The position numbers and the translations under genes were made by a program. Below, piece by piece: positions 1 to 9,981 of a stretch of DNA of 64,000 nucleotides (its first letter is position 1; every line of letters begins with the position of its first letter). Below the pieces are notes generated by a model. It had not been told where the DNA came from, ran no database searches, and saw nothing but the letters and a program-made list of their open reading frames with translations. The stretch comes from Pseudomicrostroma phylloplanum (taxonomy: Eukaryota; Basidiomycota; Exobasidiomycetes; Microstromatales): assembly GCA_039545275.1 (NCBI GenBank), contig BCHS01000007.1, positions 682,001-746,000 of the forward strand. Direction: 5' to 3'.

Positions 1-2028
1 AGCGGTAAGAGGGCCGCGGCTGCAAAGGCTGCTGCTGCTGCTGAAGCCGAAGCCGAAGACGGAGCAGAGAGCAAGGGCAACGCCGGCGCGAGCAAAAAGT
101 CGAAGAAGGACAAGTTCAAGGGTGGTCTAGTCTTTGACCCCAAGAGAGGATTGTGGGACCGCTACGTACTCGTCATGGACTTCAACTCGCTCTACCCAAG
201 TATCATCCAAGAGTACAACATCGACTTTACCACTGTGGATCGCTCGCGGTGGAACGAAGTATCAGCGGATGCAGAAGAGGATGTGGAAGGCGTGCCGGAC
301 ATCCCGTCGTCCGATGTCAGCCAGGGTGTCCTGCCCAACCTCATTGCCAAGCTCGTTGAGCGTCGACGTCAAGTCAAGTCCCTCATGAAGGACAAGCGGG
401 CCCCTGCCCACAAGCAGTTGCAGTGGAACGTCAAGCAGCTGGCTCTGAAGCTGACTGCCAACTCGATGTACGGATGTCTGGGTTTCGAGGGAAGTCGATT
501 CTACGCCCGCCCTCTCGCTGCCCTCACGACCTACAAGGGAAGAGAGATTCTGACCGCTACCAAGGAGCTCGCCGAATCCCTTGGGCTGGACGTCATCTAC
601 GGTGACACGGACTCGGTCATGATCAACACCAATGCTATGACCTACGCCCAGGCTGCCCGGATCGGTGCAGACTTCAAGAAGGCCGTCAACGAGCGTTACC
701 GCCTCTTGGAGATCGACATCGATGCCGTCTTTGAGCGCATGCTCCTCTTGCAGAAGAAGAAGTACGCTGCGAGAAAGGTAGAGGAGGTAGAGGTGATGCC
801 TTCGGGTGAGGAGAAGAAGAAGGTGACTACCGAGATCAAGGGTCTGGACATGAAGAGACGAGAGTACTCTGCCCTGAGCAAGAACGTCTCGAGCTACGTC
901 CTGGAGCAGATCCTCTCCGGAGAGTCTACCGAGAACGTCGTCGCCTCCATCCACGGCTATCTGACCGAGGTGGGTGAGTCGGTCCGTGGTGGTCAGATCC
1001 CCCTCGAGGACTTCATCATCTTCAAGAGACTCGGTAAAGACCCCAAGGCCTATGGTACCAACATTACTGGCCAACCCCACGTGCACGTCGCGCTACGAAT
1101 GCAAGAGCGAGGACAGAGCGCACGTATGGGTGATGTGATCCCATACATCTTCTGTCTCGCGGCCGACGGCACCTCTAGCTCCAAGTCAGCCCAGGCAGAC
1201 AAGGCTCACCACCCGGATGAGCTACGAAAGCAAGACTCGGAGCTCAAGGTCGACTATGAGCACTACCTCGCGCTGCAGATCCTGCCTCCCATTGAGAGGA
1301 TGTGCGACTCGATCCAGGGTACCGACCGCTCGAGGCTGGCAGAATGTCTCGGGCTGGACGCTTCGCGGTACGGTGTGAGCCAGGTCGCTAGCCTCACCTC
1401 GGCCGACCGCGAGTTCACCAGTCTGGACAGCCAGACGCCCGACGAGGTGCGCTTCGCGAAATGCGAGCGATTGTCCATCAAGTGTGGCCGCTGTGGCGAG
1501 ACGAGCGCCTTTGAGGGTCTGGCCGATGCCAAGCTGGGCGGCGAAAATGCCATGCTGCGTCCCGAGGGTCTCTTTTGCCCTTCTGCGAGCTGCGGCGGCA
1601 CCACTAGCCTGCCCCTGGCGAGCGTGGCAATCCAGCTCGAGATGTCCATCCGCCGTCACATCTCCCGCTACTACACCTCCTTTCAAGTCTGCACAGAGCC
1701 CTCCTGCGGGACACGTACCCGCCTGCTGGGCGTGTACGCCAAGCGGTGCCTAGTCCCCAACTGTCGCGGTGCAGTCTTGCCAGAGTACACCGACAAGGCT
1801 ATGTACGACCAACTCTGCTACTACAGCTCCCTCTTCGACGTCGAGAGTGCAGCGGACAAGTCCAAGGGACGCGCGAATGAGGAAGAGGTAAAGATCTTGT
1901 GCAGGAGGAACGCAGAGGCGCTTGCGATCTTGAGTCGCTCTAGTAGGAAGTACCTAGATAAGAATGGGAGGAGGTTCGTGGATTTGGGCAAGGTCTTTGG
2001 AAGGGGAGGCAGGAGAGCAGGAGCCTGA
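1..2028 (+). CDS. POL1: DNA polymerase alpha catalytic subunit, 3' part (5' end outside window)
   Basis: Replicative family B DNA polymerase that extends primers made by primase at origins and Okazaki fragments in the nucleus. The frame is open from base 1, so only the C-terminal ~675 residues are present. It starts in an Ala/Glu/Lys-rich linker followed by GGLVFDPKRGLWD, typical of the region just before motif A. All three polymerase motifs are visible: motif A (DFNSLYPSII, bases ~178-210), motif B (KLTANSMYG, ~448-475) and motif C (YGDTDSV, ~598-620). The C-terminus has the two cysteine clusters of pol alpha, C-x2-C...C-x4-C (~1483-1595) and C-x4-C...C-x4-C (~1690-1765), which bind metal and contact the B subunit. 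No intron is needed. It converges with the BAG gene downstream. Family assignment is secure; only the start is missing. Confidence 0.97.
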   Translation, partial: SGKRAAAAKAAAAAEAEAEDGAESKGNAGASKKSKKDKFKGGLVFDPKRGLWDRYVLVMDFNSLYPSIIQEYNIDFTTVDRSRWNEVSADAEEDVEGVPDIPSSDVSQGVLPNLIAKLVERRRQVKSLMKDKRAPAHKQLQWNVKQLALKLTANSMYGCLGFEGSRFYARPLAALTTYKGREILTATKELAESLGLDVIYGDTDSVMINTNAMTYAQAARIGADFKKAVNERYRLLEIDIDAVFERMLLLQKKKYAARKVEEVEVMPSGEEKKKVTTEIKGLDMKRREYSALSKNVSSYVLEQILSGESTENVVASIHGYLTEVGESVRGGQIPLEDFIIFKRLGKDPKAYGTNITGQPHVHVALRMQERGQSARMGDVIPYIFCLAADGTSSSKSAQADKAHHPDELRKQDSELKVDYEHYLALQILPPIERMCDSIQGTDRSRLAECLGLDASRYGVSQVASLTSADREFTSLDSQTPDEVRFAKCERLSIKCGRCGETSAFEGLADAKLGGENAMLRPEGLFCPSASCGGTTSLPLASVAIQLEMSIRRHISRYYTSFQVCTEPSCGTRTRLLGVYAKRCLVPNCRGAVLPEYTDKAMYDQLCYYSSLFDVESAADKSKGRANEEEVKILCRRNAEALAILSRSSRKYLDKNGRRFVDLGKVFGRGGRRAGA

Positions 2029-2346
2029 AGAGGGAAAGTCTAGGTGGAGGTTATGCTGCGCGCTACATCGATCCATTCCGCACGTCGCTACGTCTCTCCC
2101 TCTCTGTTGTAGTGTTGTCCCAATGTCTCGCCGATTCAGCTGTTCGACCCTGTCACTTTTCCCCGCAAAGCATCTTACAAATAGCAATCAACGAATAGTC
2201 GAATGAGAACGGCATGATCGTCCCTCCGACGAGCTATCAGAGATCAGTCCCGTAGTGTATATAGACGTGAACATAGTTTGCATTGATCCCAGGATTGGGC
2301 CCCGGTCTACTTGTGTTGTTGCTACTGCTGCTGCATCTCATCTGAT
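2029..2346. other. convergent 3' intergenic region
   Basis: This 318-bp space separates the stops of POL1 (+) and the BAG-domain gene (-). It should hold both 3' UTRs. No repeat or further gene is seen. Confidence 0.6.
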
Positions 2347-3362
2347 CTAATCCCTCGCCGCCTTCCTAGCCTCCTTCACCCCCTCCCACCCTTGATCCAA
2401 CCGATCAATCAACTGCTGCACCTCCCTCACCGCCCCTTTTCTCTTTGCGCGCGTCGTCTCTGACACGATTGGGATTGCGTCCAAAGAGAGGAGGGAGCGG
2501 GAGAGGAGCTCGTTGAGAAGGCGATGTGATTGCTCGAGGGATTCTTGAGGTTGGGGTTGTGCTGAAGCTGAAGCTGAAGCGGGCGAGGCGGTGGTGGTGG
2601 TAGTTGGTGTTGCGGTTGGTTGAGGGGCTGAGCTGCTCGTTGTTGCAGATGCTGAAAGGGAAGAAGCGCCAGCCGCTGAACCTCCCACGCCGATCCTGGC
2701 CTCAAAGTCGTCCAACTTGGGCTCAACGTCTAGCTTGACTTTATCCAGTACTTCCTGGATCCTACCCTGCACGCCGGCCTCTGTCCTGTCTTCTTCCTTG
2801 CGCCTCTTTTCCTCTGCCAGCATTTCTCCCTTGGTCATGGACCGGCCTACTCCACTTCCCCTTGCGCCGCCCGAAGAACCTGCTCCTGCTCCTCCTCCTT
2901 CCTCAGAGGCATACACGCTCCTCTTCTCTCCCGGTCCATCCCCCCTCACCTGCTCTACGCCATCTACAGATCCGATGAGCATGATGCGGGACCCGGAGCG
3001 GACATTGTAGGATCGAAGGGTGGCATTGGGGTCTTTGAGGACTAGACCGTGGTAGACGAGCTTGATGTGCTCGGGGGCGATGGATGTTTGCTGGGAGAGG
3101 TGCGACTTGAGCGTACTGAGGGTGTGGGGAGTGGGAGAGGGAGGTAGGGAGACGCGCAGCCTGGAGGAGGGGGGAAGGGGAGGCAGAAAGAAGGGATGTC
3201 AGAACAACGACAAAGGGCCCTGTGATGACAGCCTGAGTTGACTTACCTGTCTCTACCCCAGATGACCTCGATGTCCCTGATGCCTAGCGAGGATTCGTCC
3301 TGTCCTTGGTCATCGTCAAAGGCCCTGCTGAGCTTGTCCCATTGCTGTGAGAACCAGGACAT
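2347..3362 (-). CDS. BAG-family Hsp70 nucleotide exchange factor with ubiquitin-like domain
   Basis: Predicted Hsp70 cofactor of the BAG1 type. Two exons on the minus strand: 3362-3247 and 3160-2347. The intron (3161-3246) has GTAAGT/CAG ends and joins the frame within an Arg codon, giving 309 aa. The N-terminus begins MSWFSQQWDKLSRAF. Residues ~39-105 form a ubiquitin-like domain, with IKLVYHGLVLKD and RSGSRIMLIGS matching the ubiquitin core. An Ala/Thr/Pro-rich low-complexity linker follows. The C-terminal ~60 residues are a helical, Leu- and Arg-rich BAG-like segment ending VQQLIDRLDQGWEGVKEARK. The UBL-then-BAG order is that of BAG1 proteins, which couple Hsp70 to the proteasome. It is divergently paired with a J-protein gene. 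Family call is good; the exact BAG subtype is inferred. Confidence 0.85.
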
Positions 3363-3786
3363 GCTGGGAGGAGGGCGCTGGCCAAGTAGAGATCACAGAA
3401 GGTGAGGTGACTAGTACCTTTGAAGGTGTTGAGCGCTGCCTATGTGTATGAGGGAGCGTACTCAAGGTGTGTGATGGTGATGGTGGTGTCCCCTTGAGTC
3501 TACTAGTCTACTCTACTCTACGACTTCTTCCGCGCCTGGTCTGCTCGTTCCTCTTGGCGGGCGTTGCTCCACTTGGTTGCCTCTGCCTTTGCCTCTGGTG
3601 CTCTGCCCGCCTGCGCCTCTGCTGTGCGATTTTGCTCGGCGGCAAAAAAGATCATCATCGGACCATTTGGCGGCAGCACACACACACAAGGCACACTTGC
3701 CCACGACTTCTACCGTTTCCCTTTCTTAACCTCGCCTTCCATTTGCATATACCAGGAAGCTATCATCCCACGATCATCGCCTCACA
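3363..3786. promoter_or_regulatory. shared divergent promoter of BAG and J-domain genes
   Basis: This 424-bp region lies between the two start codons and must carry both promoters. It contains pyrimidine-rich stretches and a short CTACT-type repeat near 3497-3522. No clear TATA box or heat-shock element (alternating GAA/TTC) could be found by eye. Confidence 0.6.
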
Positions 3787-5417
3787 ATGGCCACATCAGC
3801 TCCCCCACCCGCCGCTGATGCCACAGCACCCGCCGCCGATGCCGCACCCGCCAAGCCTCGCGATCAAGGCAGAGATGGCAAGGTAGCAGACATGGAGTAC
3901 TACGACCTCCTCAAAGTCCCCGCATCCGCCACTGACCTCGAGCTCAAAAAGGCATACCGCAAAGCAGCCATCGTAAACCACCCTGACAAGGGAGGTGATG
4001 AGGAGACGTTCAAGCTCATTGGAGAGGCGTATAGGGTACTCAGCGATAACAATCTGAGGGGAGAGTATGACCGATACGGAAAGAAGAAGCCGACGGATGA
4101 GGTCGGACTCAAGGAGGCAACCGACATGGTGAGTAGTGCGGGCGTTATGAATTCTGAGCATGAGGCTGCAATCTAACACAGTGTCCCCCTCTCTTGCTCC
4201 CCCTTCCCTCTTCCCTTCGCTCACAGTTTGGATCACTCTTCGGTGGAGAGCGCTTCGTAGACTACATTGGTGAAATCTCCCTCATCAAGGACTTTGGCAA
4301 GGCCAGCGAGATCATGATGAGCGAAGAGGAAAAGGCAGAGATGGAACAGCAGCTCAAGGACGAGCACACAAAGGCCCATGCCGGTAGCGATGGTAACGTA
4401 GCAGCCCCAACACCAGCCACTGGAACTACTGAGGCTGGCACTACCCCTGCCGCCTCTGGCGCTTCCGGCGCAACGGCAACGGGAGCAAAGCCGGATGCTA
4501 CGACTGCTGGTCCATCTGGCTCGCATCTCCAAGCCCACGATGGTAAAGCAGGCAAGGCAGCCGCTTCTGGCTCTAAGGCCAACAAGGTCACCCCTGAGCA
4601 GCGGGCGAAGCTAGAAGAGTTCGAAAAGGAGAAGGAAATCGCAGAGGAGAAGCGGATCAAGGATCTCACCGAGAAGCTCAAGGACCGTATCCGCCCCTTC
4701 TGCTCTGCCAAGAACCCCGGAGACAAGGACGACTCGGAGACGCAGCTCTTTGAGAAGAAGATGAGGCAGGAGGCAGAGGACCTTAAGCTCGAGTCCTTTG
4801 GAGTCGAATTGCTCCACGTCATTGGCTCTATCTACCTCACCAAGTCCACCACCTGGATCAAGTCGCAACGTCATCACTTCCTCGGTCTACCTGGATTCTT
4901 CTCCAAGCTGAAAGAGAAGTCGGGCATGGTCAAGGAGACGTGGAACCTGCTGGGGTCGGCAGTGAGCGTGCAGATGAGCATGGAGGATCTAGCCAAGAGG
5001 CAGGAGAAGGGTGAGATTCCCGAAGACGAGCTCAAGCAGCTCGAGATGGAGATGAGCGGGAAGATGCTCTTGGCCACCTGGAGGGGGACTAGGTGGGAGG
5101 TGACGGGTGTGCTGAGAAAAGTCTGCGATAACCTCCTCAACGAAAAGGGAGTCGACAACAAGACGCTCCTCAACCGAGCAAGGGCACTGGCCTTGCTGGG
5201 AAGCATCTACAAGCAAGTCACACCAGACGAGTCGGATGAAGAGCGACGCGAGCTGGAACGTCTGGTGGCAGAAGCGGCGGGGAAGAAGAAGAACAAGGAC
5301 AAGAGTGCCCACGTGCATGGAGCTACCGCAAAGAAGTCTACAGCAGCGTCGGGAGCAGCAGCAAGCGGTACCGCGACACCGGCTGCTGGAGGAGCTGCTG
5401 GGGCTGATGCGAAGTAG
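3787..5417 (+). CDS. J-domain co-chaperone with DnaJ-X domain (Caj1/Djp1 type)
   Basis: Predicted Hsp40 that stimulates an Hsp70 ATPase. Two exons, 3787-4128 and 4227-5417. The intron (4129-4226, GTGAGT/CAG) falls between codons, giving 510 aa. The J domain spans ~37-100 with the catalytic HPD at residues 65-67 and the helix-IV end YDRYG. After the intron comes [19 protein letters not shown], which opens the DnaJ-X region of yeast Caj1 and Djp1. A Gly/Ala/Thr-rich linker and a charged helical segment follow, then the conserved C-terminal part ([19 protein letters not shown]) and a Lys/Ala-rich tail. There is no zinc finger or CTD, so it is a class C/X-type J protein. Yeast relatives act in peroxisomal import and cytosolic folding; which role applies here is unknown. 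Confidence 0.9.
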
Positions 5418-5595
5418 ATGGACGGCTTGAGTGGACGCTTCGGGCCCGGCTCCAACCCTGCTTCGCATGGATGTGATAGATCTCCCTTCATTTACCCCGC
5501 GAGTTGCTCCGCCTCGCCTTGCTCAATTGCTCGGCCCTCGAGAGAGCACAACTAGGCCCACTGCCACTGCCATTACCACGCTTGCTTGCTACGAT

Positions 5596-5615
5596 ATGCT
5601 ATGCTATGCTATGCT
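5596..5615. repeat. ATGCT microrepeat, 4 copies
   Basis: Four perfect tandem copies of ATGCT are visible in the DnaJ 3' flank. Confidence 0.9.
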
Positions 5616-5910
5616 TCATCTATCAATCTTCCACGGCCCTTCCTCCCCCGGCCCCTCATATCCTGTCCCTGCGTTTCGGTTCGTCGTGAATATATCTTTG
5701 ATTCTGATTTCGACATTGAAATTGACTTTGGGTGAGTCTAGATGTGAATGGTGGATGACGATTGTTGCCTTGAGAGGGACGCAGGGAGCGAGGCAGCGAG
5801 AGTGGGAGCCATCTCGGCCCTCTGCCCTACGTACCACGGCGAGACTTGTCGAGACATGTCGAGAGGGTCGACTCCAATGAGCTTGCAATGGCACTTCAGA
5901 GGACCGGCTT

Positions 5911-5959
5911 GCGTGCTGCGTGCTGCGTGCTGCGTGCTGCGTGCTGCGTGCTGCGTGCT
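5911..5959. repeat. GCGTGCT minisatellite, 7 copies
   Basis: Seven perfect head-to-tail copies of the 7-mer GCGTGCT. It is intergenic, about 600 bp before the first six-cysteine gene. There are no spacers between units, so it is not a CRISPR-like array. Confidence 0.95.
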
Positions 5960-6561
5960 TACTGCACTGGGCGCTGCACCGCCGTCACACACGGGTGCCT
6001 TTCACGGCCTGGCGTGCGTTCGGTGGTGGGCGTCCTTGCCATCGACACTCTCCTGCCGCACTCGCGCACTTTGATGAAACCAGCTCGCAGATCTGAGGCC
6101 CCTCGGAGATTGCCGGCGAGGATGCGATGGATCGAAAGTGCTCTGAGGTGAGGTGAGAGTGCTTCGTCAGTCACGTTCCTCCAGAGCGGCATGGAGTGCT
6201 GATTTTACCATGTTGAGGCTGCACAGCCCTCGTTATATGGTCAATGGGACGACCACAGCCGGCCCGTTGCCCTGGCGTTTGATTGATGCTGTGCCTGTCC
6301 TGGCAACAGAGGTGCGAGATCAGCGGTGGGATCTGATTGAGGGACTTAGGGCCCGTACGCCGACTTCATGTCGGAGTCCGGCCCGGTAGTCCATCCCTGG
6401 CGACGGCGCGGAAGGGGCACAGCTCGCCAAATGTGCCCAAAGCCGTCGTGCTCGAGGGGGGTTCGGGCTCGACCTGGTGGACGCGGTGACGAGGTACAAA
6501 TACCGTGCAGACTTCCCTCACCCTCTCCTTTGCCCACACCAACCAACCGTCCATCAACACC

Positions 6562-6958
6562 ATGAGAGCCAACATCCTCGGTCTCCTCTTGACCGCCTTG
6601 CCTCTTCTGGCCAGCGGCGCCGCTGTCATCAACCCTCTCGCCGATGTGGAGCTTTCGCGTCGACAAGGGTCCGACATGGACGGATGCTACGCATACCAGT
6701 ACTGCTTGGCAAACGACGATTGCTTCAAGGCGAGTATGGCAGGCAGGCAGGCAGGCGGCGTCGAAGCGTGTACTTTTGGGTGAGCTTGTTGCTGACCAGT
6801 GCAAGCTTTTCCCCCTGTCTATTTGCACGTAATAGGGTTACTGCTACTGCACTAAAGCGCCAGCCGGCTGCAAGGAACCTCCTCCGGGAGATGCCCCTGT
6901 GGGTGCTCCAGGCTGGTACCGCCCACCACCGCCCCCTTCCAAGCCACCCCACCCCTGA
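6562..6958 (+). CDS. small secreted six-cysteine (knottin-like) protein, copy 1
   Basis: Predicted secreted miniprotein of 96 aa; function unknown. Two exons, 6562-6729 and 6836-6958. The 106-nt intron begins GC (AAG|GCGAGT) and ends AG. It sits at exactly the same phase-0 position as the GT-AG introns of copies 2 and 3. Residues 1-20 form a signal peptide. A short pro-region ends in Arg-Arg (33-34), a Kex2-like site, followed by Gln-Gly. The core cysteines are at 42, 48, 54, 59, 61 and 68 (spacing 5-5-4-1-6) and include the motif G-Y-C-Y-C. The tail is Pro-rich (GWYRPPPPP). Copies 2 and 3 share the first-loop residues CYAYQYC (copy 2) and the K|G-x-C-Y-C junction. It resembles an inhibitor cystine knot; an effector or other secreted miniprotein is equally possible. 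Confidence 0.8.
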
Positions 6959-7817
6959 GCGCCTCCTTGGCTGCTCGCATGATGGCCTGCTCGCAGAGCT
7001 CCTTCGCGACTGCAATGAGCAAGCTTGATTGTATAGGGACACTGTTGGAGATGACTTGGCCTCCGTCTAAGGTTGCGATGCGTGTACACAATACTATGCC
7101 CGAATGAATGACATCGTGACCATTGACGACGACCCCTACCGTGAGCATGCTTCGTCCCATTGCACAAGCTCCCTGCGAGACTTTTTCGTGTGCTACAGGT
7201 CGATAGGATCCTCAGAACGAGTAGCCGGAACAGTGTCGTCTGAACATGGGTCACCGCATCTCAGATCGACACCATTCGTCGAGATGGCGTGCTGGTGCTG
7301 CTGTGAGGTATTGTGTGCACGCTCTCGGCAATTGACCTGAGGACAAAGTCAGAGCCAAGCCCCTAGCACAGCATCTGAGTTTACTTCAGGTCCACCTTCG
7401 CCGCTGGACACATGCTCCGCATCTCCTAGGCTAAGTGACGAGGGGAAGAGAGGGGTTGGAGGGCAGACGGAGCACCGAGGAAGCCGGACTTGCTCGCTGC
7501 TCTTTTCGGCGATCTGTACCGGGTGTCTTGGACCACCGACTAGAGCCTTGGCATTTGTTTCTCCAGACCTCAGGAGGCCGCCGCTCCTCCTCAAACCATC
7601 AGTTCCTGAGCCGAAAGAGCGACTCGCTGCCCTGGCCGGCAGCGCGGACCCCGCCCCCGACGACTGGGAGTCCCGAGGCTCCGCATTGCTCCACGCGAGT
7701 AGACCACGTCTGACCCCGGTGTCGTATATAATCATGGCCTACTTGCGCTGCTGCACACTCCCAACATCGTCTCCATCTCCACCCACAAATTCACCCATAC
7801 AACACAACAAAGTCAAC
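6959..7817. other. intergenic region between copies 1 and 2
   Basis: No further gene is supported. The last ~90 bp hold the TATA box and A/C-rich 5' leader of copy 2. Confidence 0.5.
7725..7732 (+). promoter_or_regulatory. TATA box of six-cysteine copy 2
   Basis: TATATAAT lies 93 bp upstream of the copy 2 ATG and is followed by an A/C-rich leader. Confidence 0.6.
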
Positions 7818-8224
7818 ATGCGCTTCTCTGTCTTTGCACTCCTGCTCTCCGCCATGCCTCTCTTGGCCATGGGCGCTACCGTAGGCCCAATGTCCGACCT
7901 TGGTGAGTATGCCGACCCTCATGAGGCACAGTCGCTTTCTCTGACAGAATCTTCATCTTCTCTTGGCCATTCGAAAGTCGAACTCGAGCTCACTCCGCGA
8001 CAGGGCGTTGATCCCTCGGGTTGCTATGCATACCAGTACTGCGATCCGCGAGAGACGGACTGCTACAAGGTAAGAGCACGAATCTGTCGCATGGCAGGTC
8101 TTTGACCAGAGTTGACGCTGATGAACGAGCACAATACCTACCTCTTGCTGGGCGATGCATTCTTCAAATCTCACAGGGAATGTGCTATTGCAATAAGCGC
8201 AACCCCAACCTGCCTCAATGCTAG
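7818..8224 (+). CDS. small secreted six-cysteine (knottin-like) protein, copy 2
   Basis: Secreted miniprotein of unknown function. The certain structure is exon 7818-8069, intron 8070-8176 (GTAAGA/CAG, phase 0), exon 8177-8224, giving 99 aa. A second possible intron, 7903-7947, has GTGAGT at its start and a pyrimidine-rich tract before CAG. It is 45 nt and in frame, so the message could also give 84 aa. Its phase-1 position matches the intron of copies 4 and 5. There is a signal peptide (1-19), a Ser-rich pro-region and a Pro-Arg|Gln-Gly processing-type site at 60-63. Cysteines (99-aa form) are at 69, 75, 82, 87, 89 and 99, spacing 5-6-4-1-9, ending at the last residue. First loop CYAYQYC is identical to copy 1. 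Confidence 0.8.
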
Positions 8225-8714
8225 ATCTAGCTCCGCCGCTCTTGAGCCCGGTCAATAGCCGACTCGTCTCTTTATGCGAAGCTCGCTGAGCACGTTGTAC
8301 GACGTTGGGTGCGCGCATGAAAACTGCAAGCCCCTTCTGCCATGTCTTCCCTTGTTATCTTGTCCGAATAAAGGTCAGCTCCACTGTGTGTCCTTGTGAA
8401 TGACTGATCGACTGGCAGAAGGATATGGAACCTGAACGACCGAAGTCGATCCGCGCTCCGGTCATTTTGGTCCGTCAAATACCTACGGGGATTTGATTGA
8501 TCTTGCTGTATGCTCTGGCGGGCATACTCCTGATCGGGATCCGTCAGCCCGTCATGTGCGCCCTGACCAATTTCCGGTGCAGCAAGCCAAATCTCTTGCC
8601 CTCTTGCCCTCGGAGACCGCGGTCTTCTGCCGTGGTGTGAGAATTTGCATCGCTTGTCGCTGCATACCTTCAATCCTTGTCTTCCTAAGAATTCAGCACA
8701 TACACCAAGTCATC
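8225..8714. other. intergenic region between copies 2 and 3
   Basis: No gene is supported. The sequence TCGATCCG (near 8450) also occurs upstream of copy 4 (near 9340), a possible shared promoter element. Confidence 0.4.
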
Positions 8715-9048
8715 ATGCGCTGCACCATCTTCGGGTTGTTGCTTCTCGCCTTGCCTCTCGTGGCTCAAGCAGCTGCCATCAATGAGCCAGCTGCTTCTGG
8801 CGAAATCTCTATTCGACAGGATAAGCCGGGCGTCTGCCGCCCTGCTGAACACTGCCACGCTCTGTCGCCTTGCTACAAGGTGATGTGATCATGTCGTACG
8901 ATAGCCTCTCCAATGAACCCGCCGCTGATCGATGCACGTTTTCCCTCCTTCCAACTTGTCGACCACCACAATTCCAAAGGGCATCTGCTACTGCAATCCC
9001 CACTTGGGTCCGTGCAACCCCGGCGCAGGTCTGCAAGACGGCCACTGA
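8715..9048 (+). CDS. small secreted six-cysteine (knottin-like) protein, copy 3
   Basis: Predicted secreted 77-aa protein of unknown function. Exons are 8715-8879 and 8980-9048. The 100-nt intron (GTGATG...AAAG) has weak ends, but its phase-0 position equals that of copies 1 and 2 and restores the cysteine frame. Signal peptide ~1-20, then a short pro-region ending Ile-Arg|Gln-Asp at residues 33-36. Core cysteines are at 41, 47, 53, 58, 60 and 67, spacing 5-5-4-1-6, identical to copy 1. The G-I-C-Y-C motif follows the intron. A Gly-rich tail (NPGAGLQDGH) closes the protein. Loop residues differ strongly from copies 1 and 2 while spacing is kept, as expected of fast-evolving disulfide proteins. 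Confidence 0.75.
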
Positions 9049-9430
9049 GTACTCACACGCTTCAGTCCTCGAGCTCCACGCATACCAGACGTCAGCGGAG
9101 ACCGTCTTTCTACTATTGCTTCGAAAGCGCTCGATCCCTTCTCATGCTGTAGGAGGCAAAATATCTGGGCACACTGCTTCCCTGACAATGACATTGTGAT
9201 TTTCTCTTTCCCTGCGGCCTTGTGTGAGCATTGCATGTCTGCAAACGGGACGGTCCGCTGTGCTTGAGAGGGTTTCGTTGAGCTTCATCGCCCGCTCGAA
9301 CAGCAGCGATGGAGTCGGGCTGAGCGGACCGTCGGAATCGATCCGGCACAGCCCCCCCCCCCCCACGTCCGCCGGGCCTGTTTGAGCCCATCTCCGGACC
9401 TGCATCATACTCGCGCCCGCGTTCCTGCAT

Positions 9431-9491
9431 GCGCAATCCAGCACAAGGTACCTCGCTTCGGCTGTCGGCCAGCTCTGCCTCTCCGGTCGCC
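9431..9491 (+). repeat. duplicated upstream segment, copy A (partner 10475-10534)
   Basis: This stretch aligns with 10475-10534, sharing CGCAATCC, AGGTACCT, CGGCT and CTCTGC blocks in the same order and spacing. Both lie upstream of intron-type-II six-cysteine genes, so promoter and gene were probably duplicated together. Confidence 0.7.
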
Positions 9492-9562
9492 AAGCCCCGA
9501 GTGTACTCCGGGAAGGCCGGCTTTCTGCCTGTACGGGGTAAGGGCTAAGCTGAGCTGCTGCC

Positions 9563-9568
9563 TATAAG
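9563..9568 (+). promoter_or_regulatory. TATA box of six-cysteine copy 4
   Basis: TATAAG lies 119 bp before the ATG of copy 4. Confidence 0.5.
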
Positions 9569-9681
9569 TACGGCAGCCTTGGGTCGCTACGGAGGAGTCG
9601 TCAACCCTCACCAGAGCCTCTTCTGCTCTTCGTTCTCTACATCCAATACACCTCGCCAATTCCGAAGCCATTTGGATCACC

Positions 9682-9981
9682 ATGCAGTTCTCGACTTGCA
9701 GCCTATTCTTGCTGAGTACCATGCTCCTGACATCGGTAGCTGCCGTCCCTTCGACTCACGGTGTGTGACAATCTAGATCAATGCGAGACAGTGTACAGCA
9801 GCTAACGCGGTCTATCCGCCTGTTCCACCTCGCCCATGACGACGCAGTGATTACACGTGATGACTGCGACGTCTGCGACCAGAACAGTGGCTGCTGGTCC
9901 GGCCCTTGTATCTGTAATTGGAGGCACTGTCCGCCCTTGAGTGGCGTACCTAAGGAAGTGAAGGCTTTGCAACCCAACTGA
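9682..9981 (+). CDS. small secreted six-cysteine (knottin-like) protein, copy 4
   Basis: Predicted secreted 70-aa protein of unknown function. Exons are 9682-9760 (79 nt) and 9848-9981. The 87-nt intron (GTGTGT/CAG) is in phase 1, just after the signal peptide. Signal peptide ~1-21, then VPSTHVITR, with the processing-type Arg at 30. Core cysteines are at 33, 36, 42, 47, 49 and 54, spacing 2-5-4-1-4, with the G-x-C-I-C motif (GPCIC). An 16-residue tail follows. The first exon has exactly the same length and phase as that of copy 5, so the two are close duplicates. Loop 1 is only two residues, shorter than in classic knottins, so the disulfide fold is inferred. Confidence 0.78.

Larger units (their letters stand above)
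5418..6561. other. intergenic region before the six-cysteine array
   Basis: No gene is supported here. It contains the DnaJ 3' UTR, an ATGCT microrepeat, a GCGTGCT minisatellite and the promoter of the first six-cysteine gene. A TATA-like TACAAATA lies at 6495-6502, 67 bp before that gene's ATG. Confidence 0.6.
9049..9681. other. intergenic region with promoter of copy 4
   Basis: No gene is supported. It holds a run of 13 C (9352-9364), a segment duplicated before copy 5 and a TATAAG box at 9563-9568. Confidence 0.5.

Noticed and set aside
262..1086. 274-aa antisense open frame in POL1
   Set aside because: It is a shadow of the strongly conserved polymerase frame and has no domain.
3363..3786. 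Heat-shock element in the BAG/DnaJ promoter
   Set aside because: TTC and GAA triplets occur but not in alternating 5-bp register.
5911..5959. GCGTGCT array as CRISPR or six-cysteine coding repeat
   Set aside because: Units abut without spacers, lie outside any supported gene, and the host is eukaryotic.
7281..7340. Short Cys-rich frame (MACWCCCE) between copies 1 and 2
   Set aside because: No signal peptide, no G-x-C-x-C spacing and no splice partner.
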